In this document: in pieces, positions 13,443 through 22,742 of the stretch
Numbering within the stretch: the stretch's first letter is position 1
How the letters are laid out: each line of letters opens with the position of its first letter
Assembly (NCBI RefSeq): GCF_004355185.1
Contig: NZ_CP037922.1
Location: 2,450,001 to 2,514,000, forward strand
Direction: 5' to 3'
Source of the DNA: Hymenobacter radiodurans
GTDB lineage: Bacteria > Bacteroidota > Bacteroidia > Cytophagales > Hymenobacteraceae
DNA length: 64,000 nt
Notes under the pieces: model-generated
The model's database searches: none
What the model was told of the DNA's origin: nothing
Seen by the model: the letters and a program-made list of their open reading frames with translations, nothing else
Translations under genes and position numbers: made by a program

Positions 13443-14357
13443 ATGATTGATTTGGTTATAAATGCGCGCCAGGCGTCCATTAGCGCTGGGTTTGATGTGC
13501 GGCGTATTCTGCCATTTCGGGAGCGGCGCATGGTGGGGCCGTTCATTTTTATGGATCATGCCGGACCGGTGGGGCTTCCTCCTGAGCAGCTGCAAAGTCT
13601 GGATGTGCTGCCGCACCCGCATATTGGGTTGTCCACGGTGAGCTACTTGTTTGGCGGCCAGGTGATGCACCGCGATAGTTTAGGCGTGGAGCAGATCATC
13701 CGACCGGGTGAGGTAAACTGGATGACGGCGGGCAGTGGCATTGCGCATTCGGAGCGGTTTGAAGACCCGGCTACGCTGAGCGGCGGGCAGCTGGAAATGA
13801 TTCAGACCTGGGTGGCTTTGCCCGAAGCCGATGAGGAAAGTGCTCCCAGTTTCCGGAATTATCAACCCCAGGAGCTTCCCATCTTCACCGATTCGGGGGT
13901 GTGGATGCGCCTGATTGCGGGCAACGCTTTTGGGCTGCGCAACGACGTGCGCACGCATTCGCCCCTGTTTTACCTACATGTGGTGTTGCAGCCGGGCGCT
14001 CGGTTTGGTATGCCGCAGGGCCACCGGGAGCGCGGCGCTTACGTGGCTAAAGGGCAGATTGAGGTGAGCGGCACCCGCTACTCGGCGGGGCAGCTGCTGG
14101 TGTTTACGCCGGGTCAGGACCCCGTGATGGTGGCTCTGGAAACGACCACTTTGATGCTGCTAGGTGGCGAGCATGTAGGTCCGCGCTTCATCTGGTGGAA
14201 CTTCGTATCGTCGCGGCGGGAACGGATTGAGCAGGCCAAGGCCGACTGGCAGGCGGGCCGCATTGCGCTGCCGCCGACCGATAACGCTGTGTTTATCCCG
14301 CTACCAATGGATAACTCTCGTCCGGCCCAATCGGCGGCGCCGGAACCGCTGTCGTGA
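13443..14357 (+). CDS. Pirin family protein
   Basis: 304 residues, a bicupin of the pirin family, cytoplasmic. The N-terminal cupin has the metal-binding pattern: histidines in LPHPHIGLSTVSYLFGGQVMHRDSLG and GSGIAHSERF. The C-terminal cupin (GARFGMPQGHRERGAYVAKGQIEVSG) lacks a full metal site, as is usual. Bacterial pirins have been linked to quercetin dioxygenase activity and to control of pyruvate dehydrogenase; the sequence does not tell which applies here. It is a single gene flanked by parC (divergent) and the M1 peptidase. Confidence 0.85.
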   Translation: MIDLVINARQASISAGFDVRRILPFRERRMVGPFIFMDHAGPVGLPPEQLQSLDVLPHPHIGLSTVSYLFGGQVMHRDSLGVEQIIRPGEVNWMTAGSGIAHSERFEDPATLSGGQLEMIQTWVALPEADEESAPSFRNYQPQELPIFTDSGVWMRLIAGNAFGLRNDVRTHSPLFYLHVVLQPGARFGMPQGHRERGAYVAKGQIEVSGTRYSAGQLLVFTPGQDPVMVALETTTLMLLGGEHVGPRFIWWNFVSSRRERIEQAKADWQAGRIALPPTDNAVFIPLPMDNSRPAQSAAPEPLS

Positions 14358-14510
14358 AAGCAGGTATCTGCGCTGGGGGGCAAATTATTGCTTGTGGCAG
14401 GCAACTGTTGTTAGCAAGGGCAGCGTCTGGCTGGTGAAGCGCTAAGAAATGCGTCATTTGCACATACGCCGCTTGCCTTAGCCATCACACGCTCCTATCC
14501 TACTCTATCT

Positions 14511-16985
14511 GTGCGTCTCCTCCACAATTCCCTGCCAGTCTTGCTGACTCTAGCCGCCCTTGCTTCTGTTAGTGCCCAACAACCAACTGCTACAATATAT
14601 CGGGCCACGGAACGGCGAGTTAATGACCTCGTCCACACCAAGCTTGACTTGCAGTTTGACTATAAAAAGCGCTATGCCTACGGGAAGGAATGGCTGACGC
14701 TGAAGCCCCACGCCCACCCCACCGATTCGCTCCGCCTGGACGCCAAGGGTATGGACATCCAGACCGTGGCGCTGATGAGCAATGGCACTGCACAACCACT
14801 CAAGTTCAGCTACAACGACGAGCGAAACCTCCGCGTGAACCTGGGCAAGAAAATGCCCCCGGCGCTAATTACACCATTTACATTGAGTACACAGCTAAGC
14901 CCGACGAAGCCAAGGTGAAGGGTAGCGCCGCCATTTCGGAAGCCAAGGGCTTGTACTTCATCAATCCCGACAGTACCGTGGCCGGAAAACCCGTACAGAT
15001 CTGGACGCAGGGCGAAACGGAGGGCTCGTCGGTGTGGTTTCCGACCATTGATCGGCCCAACCAAAAGACAACTTCCGAAATCAGCCTGACCGTGCCCAGC
15101 AAGTACGTGACGCTGAGCAACGGCGCCCTGGTGAGCCAGAAGCCCGCTGGCGCCGGCTTGCGCACCGATACCTGGAAGATGGAGCAGCCCCACGCGCCCT
15201 ACCTCGTCATGCTGGCCATTGGCGACTTCCGCATTACCAAAGATACCTGGCGGGGCAAGGAAGTGAGCTACTATATGGAGCCTAAATACGCTGATCAAGC
15301 CCGGGCCGTATTCGGTAAAACGCCCCAGATGATGGAGTTTTTTTCAAAGCGTTTGGGCGTCGATTTTCCGTGGAATAAATACGCTCAGGTTGTAGCTCGC
15401 GACTTTGTGAGTGGGGCTATGGAAAATACCACCGCGTCATTGTACGGTGAGCAGGCCCAGGGCACGGCGCGCGAATTACTTGATTGGGAATATGCCGGTG
15501 TGGAACGCGAGATTGCCCACGAGCTATTTCATCACTGGTTTGGTGACTTCGTAACAACCGAAAGCTGGAGCAATCTGACCATGAACGAGTCGTTCGCCAA
15601 CTTCAGTGAAGTACTCTGGGCTGAGCACGCCTATGGCCCCGATGCCGGCGCCGCCCAGGCCGACCGCAGCCTGCGCAACTATCTGCGCGGTGGCCCCAGC
15701 AATTATGAGAAGCCGCTGGTACGCTTTCAGTATGCCGATAAAGAGGACATGTTCGATGGTGTGTCCTACCAAAAAGGCGGCAGCATTCTGAACATGTTGC
15801 GCGCCACGTTGGGCGAGGAAGTCTTCTTTCAGGGCTTGAAGCGTTATCTGACGCAAAACGCTTTTGGTACCGGTGAGCCGCACCAATTGCGGCTGGCGCT
15901 GGAAGAAGTATCAGGGCAGGATCTGAACTGGTTTTTCAATCAATGGTATTATCGGGCGGGCCACCCCGTTGTCACCCTCGATTACCAGTGGGACGCAGCC
16001 CGCAAGCGCCAAACGGTGGTAGTGCGTCAAACGCAGACCGGGGGCTTTTTGAGCTGCCGCTGCTGGTAGATGTGTATACCGGTGGCAAAGCCCAACGCTA
16101 CACGGCCACGCTGCGCAATGCTGTTGACACGCTGTACTTTCCGGCCGCTACCAAACCAGATTTGGTAAACGTGGATGCAGCCAAAGTGCTGGTGTGGCAG
16201 AAGCAGGATAATAAGTCGTTGGCTGAATATGCGTATCAGCAACTCCACGCCACACATTACCTCGACCGGCGCGAAGCCCTGACCGCCGCCCAGGCCAATG
16301 CCACGGACCCATTAGCCCAAAAAATGCTGCTGGCCGGCTTAAAGGATAAATCGCCTGCCCTGCGGGAGATGACCGTGCAGGCCCTCGACCTCAAAAATGC
16401 CCCCAGCGCAAAGCAGCGGCTCCCATACTGGCCAAGCTAGCCACCACAGATTCGTCGGTGCAGGTGCGGGCGGCGGCGCTTACAGCGCTCGGCGCGTTGG
16501 AGGAGAAGCGCTACGCCAAGCTGTTTACCAAAGCCCTCGAAAGCAAATCGTACCGGGTGCAGGGGGCGGCGCTGCAAGCCCTGCTGCCGCTGGAACCAAA
16601 GCAGGCCCTGGCCCGCGCTACCGCTTTTGAGGCCGATAACAAAGGAGCATTAACTGTGGCCCTAGTGAGCGTATATGGTCAGGCGGGCGGCCAAGCCCAG
16701 TGGCCGCTGGTGTTGCGCAAGTTCGATGCGGCCGAACCAAACGCACAATTCGATATGCTGGCTGGCATGGTGCCCCTGCTCGGCCGCCTGGAAGATCCCT
16801 CGGCGCTTTCTGAAGGCATTAAGCGTATGAAGGATCTGGCCGTGAAATTTAAAGCCTACGGCGTTGCCGAACCAATCACTCGAGGGCTGCGCCAGATTGA
16901 GCAGCAGCAGGCTGCACGGCCAACCGCCGCCGAAGCCAAGTCGTTGGTAGATGCAGCGGTGAAAGAAATTCAAGACGCCAAGTAG
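14511..16985 (+). CDS. M1 family aminopeptidase with HEAT-like tail, three frame breaks
   Basis: Zinc aminopeptidase, exported (signal peptide MRLLHNSLPVLLTLAALASVSA; GTG start). Reading the pieces together gives 825 residues: M1 N-terminal beta domain, the exopeptidase motif GAMEN (302-306), the zinc site HELFHHW (337-343) with E360 in MNESFANF, then a C-terminal stretch of HEAT-like helical repeats (DSSVQVRAAALTALGAL...). The frame breaks at three runs: C5 at 14856-14860, G5 at 16040-16044 and C5 at 16400-16404. At each, one extra base restores conserved text: KKMPPGANYTIYIEY, QTQTGGLFELPLLV and KNAPQRKAAAPILAKL. All three would then be copies of the six-base motif. Sequence error is the simplest reading; three true frameshifts with no other damage would be unusual. 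Confidence 0.85.
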
Positions 16986-17011
16986 CGCTGGCTTCAAACT
17001 ACTTTTTCCGT

Positions 17012-17047
17012 AAAAAAGCCCCCAGAATATTTCTGGGGGCTTTTTTT
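17012..17047. terminator. Bidirectional terminator between M1 peptidase and parE
   Basis: A6, GCCCCCAGAA, a short loop, TTCTGGGGGC and T7: a hairpin with A- and T-runs on either side between two convergent genes, so it serves both. Confidence 0.9.
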
Positions 17048-17072
17048 GGTAGCGTATAGACTCTTACTTGCT

Positions 17073-18992
17073 CTAGGCGAATGCCATATCTTCTTCGGCA
17101 ACCTCTTCCACCGGCAGCACATCGGAGGTAATCATGTCCTTCTCCTGACGTAGGTTGTCAATAATAAACTCCTGACGAGCAGGCGTATTCTTGCCCATAT
17201 AATACGTCAAGACTTGCTGAATAGAGCGGTCTGATTGCAGGATGACGGGCTCCAGCTTGATGTTGTCGCCAATGAACTTACCAAACTCATCGGGGCTGAT
17301 TTCACCGAGACCTTTGAAGCGCGTTACTTCCGGGTTGCGGCCCAGCTTGCGCATGGCGTCCTGCTTTTCCTGCTCGTTGTAGCAGTAGATGGTCGTTTTC
17401 TTATTGCGGACGCGGAACAGCGGCGTTTCCAGAATGAAAACGTGGTTGTTGCGCACCAGATCAGGGAAGAATTGTAGGAAGAACGTAAGCAGCAGCAAGC
17501 GAATGTGCATACCATCTACATCGGCGTCGGTAGCAATGACCACGCGGTTGTAGCGCAGGTGTTCAATGCCTTCCTCGATGTTGAGCGCGTGCTGGAGCAA
17601 GTTCAGCTCCTCGTTTTCGTATACAATCTTCTTTTTCAGGCCAAAGCAGTTCAGCGGCTTACCACGTAAGCTGAATACAGCCTCGGTCTCGACGTTGCGG
17701 CTTTTGGTAATAGAACCCGACGCAGAGTCGCCCTCGGTGATGAAGAGCGTAGTTAGAGCTTCGGCTTCCTGCTTGCCTTCGCCGAGGTGGAAACGGCAGT
17801 CGCGGAGCTTGCGGTTGTGCAAGTTGGCTTTCTTGGCGCGCTGGTTAGCCAGCTTTTTCACGCCCGCCATGTCCTTGCGCTCCCGCTCACTTTGCTCAAT
17901 GCGGCGCTTGAGCGCATCAGCCACTGCTTGGTTTTTGTGCAGGTAATTATCGAGGTGCTCTTTTACGAAATCCAGAATGAAGCCACGCACCGTCGGGCCA
18001 TCCTCACCCATGTTAATGGAGCCAAGCTTGGTTTTGGTCTGGCTTTCGAACACTGGCTCTTGCACCCGCACCGAAATGGCCGCGATGATAGAGCCGCGAA
18101 TGTCGGCCGCGTCGTATTCCTTCTTGTAAAACTCACGCACGGTTTTGACTACCGCCTCACGGAAGGCCGCGAGGTGCGTACCGCCCTGCGTGGTATACTG
18201 GCCGTTTACGAAGGAATAATATTCCTCGCCGTAGTCGTTGCCGTGCGTTAGCGCCAGCTCAATATCGGGGGCCTTGAGGTGGATGATGGGGTAACGCAGG
18301 CTCTCCGGGTCGGCTTTGCGGCTGAGCAGGTCGAGCAAGCCATTTTCGGAGTAATACTTCTGCCCGTTGAAGTTAATCGTGAGCCCGGCGTTCAGATAAA
18401 CGTAGTTCCAGATCTGATTTTCGAGGTACTCCGGAATGAAGCGGTAGTTGCGGAAAACCGTGTCGTCGGGCTGAAACACCATCAGGGTGCCATTGCGCTG
18501 CGACGTTTTCTGCGGCTTAGGATCCTGCACGAGTTTGCCCTGCGAGAACTCCGCCGATTTCATCAGGCCGTCGCGCACGCTTTGCACAAGGAAGTAGTTG
18601 CTGAGCGCATTTACGGCCTTGGTACCCACGCCATTCAAGCCCACCGACTTCTGGAAGACCTTGGAATCGTACTTGCCGCCGGTGTTGATTTTGCTGACCA
18701 CATCCACCACTTTGCCCAGCGGAATGCCGCGGCCATAGTCGCGCACCTGCACGCGCTGGTCGGATATTTTGATGTCGATGGTGCGGCCGTGACCCATCAC
18801 GTGCTCGTCAATGGAATTATCAATAACTTCCTTCACGAGCACATAAATACCGTCATCGTAGGCCGAGCCATCGCCGAGCTTGCCGATGTACATACCGGGC
18901 CGCAAACGGATGTGCTCGCGCCAATCCAGGGAGCGGATGCTGTCTTCGGTGTACGCGTGTTGGGGGGCAATGGGAAGTTGTTCGTCAGCCAT
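17073..18992 (-). CDS. parE: DNA topoisomerase IV subunit B
   Basis: 639 residues from the ATG of [18 protein letters not shown] (18992); an upstream in-frame start at 19049 is less likely. This is the ATPase subunit that partners ParC. In order: GHKL ATPase with the catalytic E55 and N59 in [17 protein letters not shown] and [13 protein letters not shown]; transducer domain; Toprim domain with TEGDSASGS and DADVDGMHI; and a C-terminal stretch [16 protein letters not shown]. The opening [30 protein letters not shown] is typical of the Bacteroidota ParE. The G6C motif at 18962-18968 is in frame (LPIAPQ). Confidence 0.95.
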   Translation of the reverse strand: MADEQLPIAPQHAYTEDSIRSLDWREHIRLRPGMYIGKLGDGSAYDDGIYVLVKEVIDNSIDEHVMGHGRTIDIKISDQRVQVRDYGRGIPLGKVVDVVSKINTGGKYDSKVFQKSVGLNGVGTKAVNALSNYFLVQSVRDGLMKSAEFSQGKLVQDPKPQKTSQRNGTLMVFQPDDTVFRNYRFIPEYLENQIWNYVYLNAGLTINFNGQKYYSENGLLDLLSRKADPESLRYPIIHLKAPDIELALTHGNDYGEEYYSFVNGQYTTQGGTHLAAFREAVVKTVREFYKKEYDAADIRGSIIAAISVRVQEPVFESQTKTKLGSINMGEDGPTVRGFILDFVKEHLDNYLHKNQAVADALKRRIEQSERERKDMAGVKKLANQRAKKANLHNRKLRDCRFHLGEGKQEAEALTTLFITEGDSASGSITKSRNVETEAVFSLRGKPLNCFGLKKKIVYENEELNLLQHALNIEEGIEHLRYNRVVIATDADVDGMHIRLLLLTFFLQFFPDLVRNNHVFILETPLFRVRNKKTTIYCYNEQEKQDAMRKLGRNPEVTRFKGLGEISPDEFGKFIGDNIKLEPVILQSDRSIQQVLTYYMGKNTPARQEFIIDNLRQEKDMITSDVLPVEEVAEEDMAFA

Positions 18993-19295
18993 AGAAACTA
19001 GGTAATCAAATTTGAGGTAAAATAACGCAGAAAATTGGCCTTTTCTCAACAGTAACCCGTAGGAGGGCGCAAGACTGTTGCTCGTGTGAGCGGCGCGCTG
19101 ATTTTAGCCATAAATATTAGCAAAATTCCTGATTAAAACCAGCCCTATACGCACATAGTTCCTTTCAAAAACAACACTCATTGCTCTGATTCTGAATTTT
19201 ACCCCTTCTTCGCTCTCCTAATTTTTTTAGCTAATGCTTTCCCCTCGAAACATTTCAACGGTCCCCGGCCCAACTCGACTCCGGCCGAGGTAAAA

Positions 19296-20408
19296 TTGCC
19301 CCCCGTCATTTACTATACATTCCTGCTCATTGGTTTGTCGCTGCTCGTGTTCGTGCTCTGGAAGCTCGACAGTGTGTTGCTGCCCATCACCTTTGCGGCC
19401 CTCTTCTCCATTCTGCTGTTGCCCTTATGCCAGCGCTTTGAGCGGTGGGGCTGGCCGAGGGTGCTGGCCATCCTCTTCTGCCTCTTGCTGGTGATTGTGG
19501 GCTTAGCCGCCATCGTCTTCGCATTCGGCTCGCAGATGACACAGTTTAAAGCCGAGCTTCCCAAGTTGCAGGGCAAGCTGGTGCAGTATTTCGACCAGAT
19601 TCAGCAGATGCTGAGCCAGCGCTTTGGCATTGAGCCGATCAGCAAAGATGAGTTCATCGACTCATCGCTGAAGAGCGCGAAGAAAGACGCGGGTGGCTAC
19701 CTGGGCGCTACCTTGAACACGACGGCCGACGTGCTGAGCGTGGTCACGCTGGTACCTATTTATATGTTCTGCTTTCTGTATTACCGCGACCATATGCGGC
19801 AGTTCATGTTCCGCTTTGTGAGCCCTGAGAAGCGTACGTCGGTGTTGCACACCGTGGATAGCATCCAGACAGTGGTACAGGCCTATATCAGTGGGCTGAT
19901 GACGGTTATCGTGATTGTGGCCATCCTGAATGCTATTGGCCTGCTCCTTCTGGGCGTCAAATTCGCCATTTTCTTTGCTGTCTTCGCATCGGTTCTAACC
20001 ATTATTCCCTACATCGGTATTCTGATTGGCTCGGCCCTGCCGGCCATTATTACGCTCGTAGAAACCGGTTCGCCAGCCAGAGCACTGGGCGTTATTGGTG
20101 TGTTTGTGTTTGTGCAATTCCTGGAGGGCAACTTTATTACGCCCATGATTACGGGCTCCAAAGTGAGCATCAACCCGATGGCGGCCATCATTGCGCTTAT
20201 TCTGGGGGGCGAGCTGTGGGGTACGCCGGGCATCATTCTGAGCATTCCGCTGATAGCCGTGATTAAGGTAGTGCTGGACGCGTCGAAAGCCACGGAGCCG
20301 TTTGGCTTCTTGCTGGGCGACGTGGCCGATGGCGACGATATCGTGGACAGAAAGGCTGAGCCAGGCTTTTTTGGGCGGCTTTGGCAGCGCCTGCGAGGAG
20401 CTTCGTAA
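19296..20408 (+). CDS. AI-2E family transporter (PerM/TqsA-like permease)
   Basis: 370 residues. It starts at a TTG overlapping a motif copy (ATTGCCCCCC); no ATG in frame lies before it. Hydrophobic helices: about 6-25, 30-45, 55-80, then a soluble loop (85-150), then four to five more helices including the family signature ILNAIGLLLLGVKFAIFFAVFASVLTIIPYIGILIGSALPAII and GNFITPMITGSKVSINPMAAIIALILGGELWGTPGIILSIPLIAV. Family members export autoinducer-2 in E. coli or act as Na+/H+ antiporters elsewhere; the substrate here is unknown. Single gene. Confidence 0.88.
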   Translation: MPPVIYYTFLLIGLSLLVFVLWKLDSVLLPITFAALFSILLLPLCQRFERWGWPRVLAILFCLLLVIVGLAAIVFAFGSQMTQFKAELPKLQGKLVQYFDQIQQMLSQRFGIEPISKDEFIDSSLKSAKKDAGGYLGATLNTTADVLSVVTLVPIYMFCFLYYRDHMRQFMFRFVSPEKRTSVLHTVDSIQTVVQAYISGLMTVIVIVAILNAIGLLLLGVKFAIFFAVFASVLTIIPYIGILIGSALPAIITLVETGSPARALGVIGVFVFVQFLEGNFITPMITGSKVSINPMAAIIALILGGELWGTPGIILSIPLIAVIKVVLDASKATEPFGFLLGDVADGDDIVDRKAEPGFFGRLWQRLRGAS

Positions 20409-20498
20409 CCTGGGGGGCAATTTGGTAGTATAAACTCCTGATCAGCTACAAGACGTGGCTGTGCTACTCACTCTGACCTAACCTAAAACAAACTTATC

Positions 20499-20963
20499 AT
20501 GGCCTCTATCAGCGATAACACTGCCCGCGCCTACAACGACCTCGTCGAAATCAACGAAACTGGTGCCAAGGGCTACCAGGAAGCTGCCGAAGGCGCTACC
20601 AGTCCACAATTGAAGTCGCAACTGAGCCAGTTCAGCCAGCAGCGCGCCCAGTTCGCTTCCGAGTTGAAGCAGCAGGCTCGTCAGTTTGGCATCAATACCG
20701 AAGCTGGCAACACAGTGGAAGGTGTAGTAGCCGACGCTGCCGCTGCTGTACACCGCGGCTGGATTAACATCAAATCGGCCATCACCGGCCAGGACGATAA
20801 CGCCATTCTGGGCGAGTGCGAAACTGGCGACAAAGTAGCCCTCGAAGCGTATGAGCAAGCTCTGAAAGCTGAAGGCCTGCCCGTTGAAGCTAAGTCTATC
20901 ATTCAGAAGCAGCACGGCGAAATCCTGGCTGCTAAGAACCAAATTACTTCGTTGAAGCACTAA
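20499..20963 (+). CDS. DUF2383 / PA2169-type four-helix bundle protein
   Basis: 154 residues, no signal peptide, mostly helical. The text DLVEINETGAKGYQEAAEGATSPQLKSQLSQFSQQRAQFASELKQQARQFG and the later GDKVALEAYEQALKAEGLP match the ferritin-like DUF2383 family, which is often induced by stress and of unknown activity. A terminator follows 20 nt after the stop. Confidence 0.8.
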   Translation: MASISDNTARAYNDLVEINETGAKGYQEAAEGATSPQLKSQLSQFSQQRAQFASELKQQARQFGINTEAGNTVEGVVADAAAAVHRGWINIKSAITGQDDNAILGECETGDKVALEAYEQALKAEGLPVEAKSIIQKQHGEILAAKNQITSLKH

Positions 20964-20982
20964 TTCGCTTCCACAATTCATT

Positions 20983-21016
20983 AAAAAAGCCCCCAGATTC
21001 GTCTGGGGGCTTTTTT
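20983..21016 (+). terminator. Terminator after DUF2383 gene
   Basis: A6, GCCCCCAGA, a short loop, TCTGGGGGC and T6. Same arm sequence as the terminators at 9944 and 17012. Confidence 0.92.
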
Positions 21017-21028
21017 AATGAATATACC

Positions 21029-21125
21029 GTCAGGCAGAGGCGGAGCCGAAGTATCTCGCGTGCTGACGTTGCAGTACTAATCCAACTACCGCGGGCAAGA
21101 TGCTTCGGCGCCGCTTCTGCCTGAC
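21029..21125. repeat. Large imperfect palindrome, REP/MITE-like
   Basis: GTCAGGCAGAGGCGG... at 21029-21060 is complementary to ...CCGCTTCTGCCTGAC at 21090-21124 over about 32-35 bases with a few mismatches, around a loop of about 29 bases. It encodes nothing, lies outside genes right after a terminator, and has the form of a repetitive extragenic palindrome or a small non-autonomous element. No second copy was seen in this window and no direct repeat flanks it. Confidence 0.55.
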
Positions 21126-21182
21126 GTTCAACTGACCTGCTCTTTCTACGATTTCTTTTTGCAACCTTAGTAGGGCTTATCT

Positions 21183-22718
21183 TTGTTACCAATATCATTA
21201 GCCAAATTAGAATTCAAATTCGCGCCGCCTTTGTACGCTATCATTGACCTTGAAACTACCGGTGGCCAGCCCACGCAGGACCGCATTACTGAGTTGGCCA
21301 TTTTCATTCACGATGGCGACAAGGTGGTAGACCAATATGAGACGCTGGTCAATCCGGGCCGGTCGATTCCTTTCTTTATTACTCAGCTCACCGGCATCAC
21401 CGACGACATGGTGCGCGATGCGCCCCGCTTTCACGAGGTTGCGCGCAAAGTGGTGGAGATGACCGAAGGCTGCGTGTTCGTGGCCCACAACGTGCGCTTC
21501 GATTACTCATTTCTGAAAAAGGAATTCGCGGACTTAGGCTACAATTACTCTCGCAAAACGCTGTGTACGGTGCGGCTCAGCCGCTCGCTTATTCCGGGCC
21601 AGCCGAGCTACAGCTTGGGTAAGCTGTGCCAAAACATTGGTATTCCGTTGGAAGGCCGTCACCGCGCCGCCGGCGATGCCGCTGCCACCGCCATTCTCTT
21701 TGATCGGCTACTCAAAATTTCTCAGCAGGACGAGGCGCTGGCCAATCCCGCCATCAGTGCCGCTGACACCCTGGCTTCGGTAGATGCCCTTGCTCCCAGC
21801 GGCCGACCAGCCGCCACCGCCACCAGAAAGCCCAGCGCCAAGCGCGTGACGGCCGTGCAGGAAGCCATTAAAACCGCGCTTTTGCCCCCCAACATCACCC
21901 CCGAGAAAGTAGCCACGCTGCCCCAGGAAGCGGGCGTGTATTACTTCCACGATGAGCAGGGCGAGGTAATATATGTGGGCAAAAGCATCAACATCTACAA
22001 GCGGATTCAGCAGCACTTTGCCGTCGATTACAAGTCGCGCAAGTCGCTGGAGTTTAAGAACAGCATCTCCGACATTACCTGGGAGCTGACGGGTTCGGAG
22101 CTGGTAGCTTTGTTGTATGAATCGGCTGAAATCAAGCGCATGAAGCCGTTTTATAACCGTCAGCAGCGGCGTTCCATTTTTCCGGCCGGCATTTATCTAC
22201 GGCAGGATGAAAAGGGTTACAAGCACCTCTACTACGGCCGCGCCGATGCCGACAACCCCGCCACGCCCCTCATCGCGCTAGCCAATCAGTTCAAGGCCAA
22301 GGGCTTTTTGTTTCACAAAGTTTCCAAGTTCAACCTCTGCCAGAAGCTCTGCGACCTGTACAAAACGCAGGGTGCATGCTTCGATTATCAGGTACACCGC
22401 TGCAAAGGTGCCTGCGTAGGTGCTGAGTCGCCGGAGGAGTACAACCTGCGAGTTGATGAGGCCATTGAGAGCTTCACCTTTGAGCACGGTTCCTTTGTGG
22501 TTATTGGCAAAGGGCGCCGCGCGGATGAGAAGTCGATTGTGGTCGTTGAAAATGGTCGCTATCTGGGTTTTGGCTACGTAGACGGTGAGTTTTCTGCCCG
22601 CCGCCTGTCCGATTTCCGGGAGGTAATCAAACCCTACGGCGACAACAAAGACGTGCAGCAGATTATCCGGCAATACCTGCGCACCAAGCACAAAGACAAG
22701 GTCAAGATCTTCAGATAA
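21183..22718 (+). CDS. DEDDh exonuclease fused to GIY-YIG nuclease
   Basis: 511 residues (TTG start). The first 190 residues form a DnaQ-like 3'-5' exonuclease: D22 and E24 in IIDLETTGG, HNVRFDYSFL, and the HRAAGDA motif. A Ala/Thr-rich linker follows, then a UvrC-type GIY-YIG domain at about 250-335 (AGVYYFHDEQGEVIYVGKSINIYKRIQQHF ... KRMKPFYNRQQR). The C-terminal part contains cysteines in NLCQKLCDLYKTQGACFDYQVHRCKGACVG, which are typical of the UvrC/Cho line. Such fusions are known in Bacteroidota and related to Cho; they probably act in DNA repair. Convergent with the lipoprotein gene at 22743. Confidence 0.88.
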   Translation: MLPISLAKLEFKFAPPLYAIIDLETTGGQPTQDRITELAIFIHDGDKVVDQYETLVNPGRSIPFFITQLTGITDDMVRDAPRFHEVARKVVEMTEGCVFVAHNVRFDYSFLKKEFADLGYNYSRKTLCTVRLSRSLIPGQPSYSLGKLCQNIGIPLEGRHRAAGDAAATAILFDRLLKISQQDEALANPAISAADTLASVDALAPSGRPAATATRKPSAKRVTAVQEAIKTALLPPNITPEKVATLPQEAGVYYFHDEQGEVIYVGKSINIYKRIQQHFAVDYKSRKSLEFKNSISDITWELTGSELVALLYESAEIKRMKPFYNRQQRRSIFPAGIYLRQDEKGYKHLYYGRADADNPATPLIALANQFKAKGFLFHKVSKFNLCQKLCDLYKTQGACFDYQVHRCKGACVGAESPEEYNLRVDEAIESFTFEHGSFVVIGKGRRADEKSIVVVENGRYLGFGYVDGEFSARRLSDFREVIKPYGDNKDVQQIIRQYLRTKHKDKVKIFR

Positions 22719-22742
22719 GCTCCTACTGACAAGTAGGAACAG

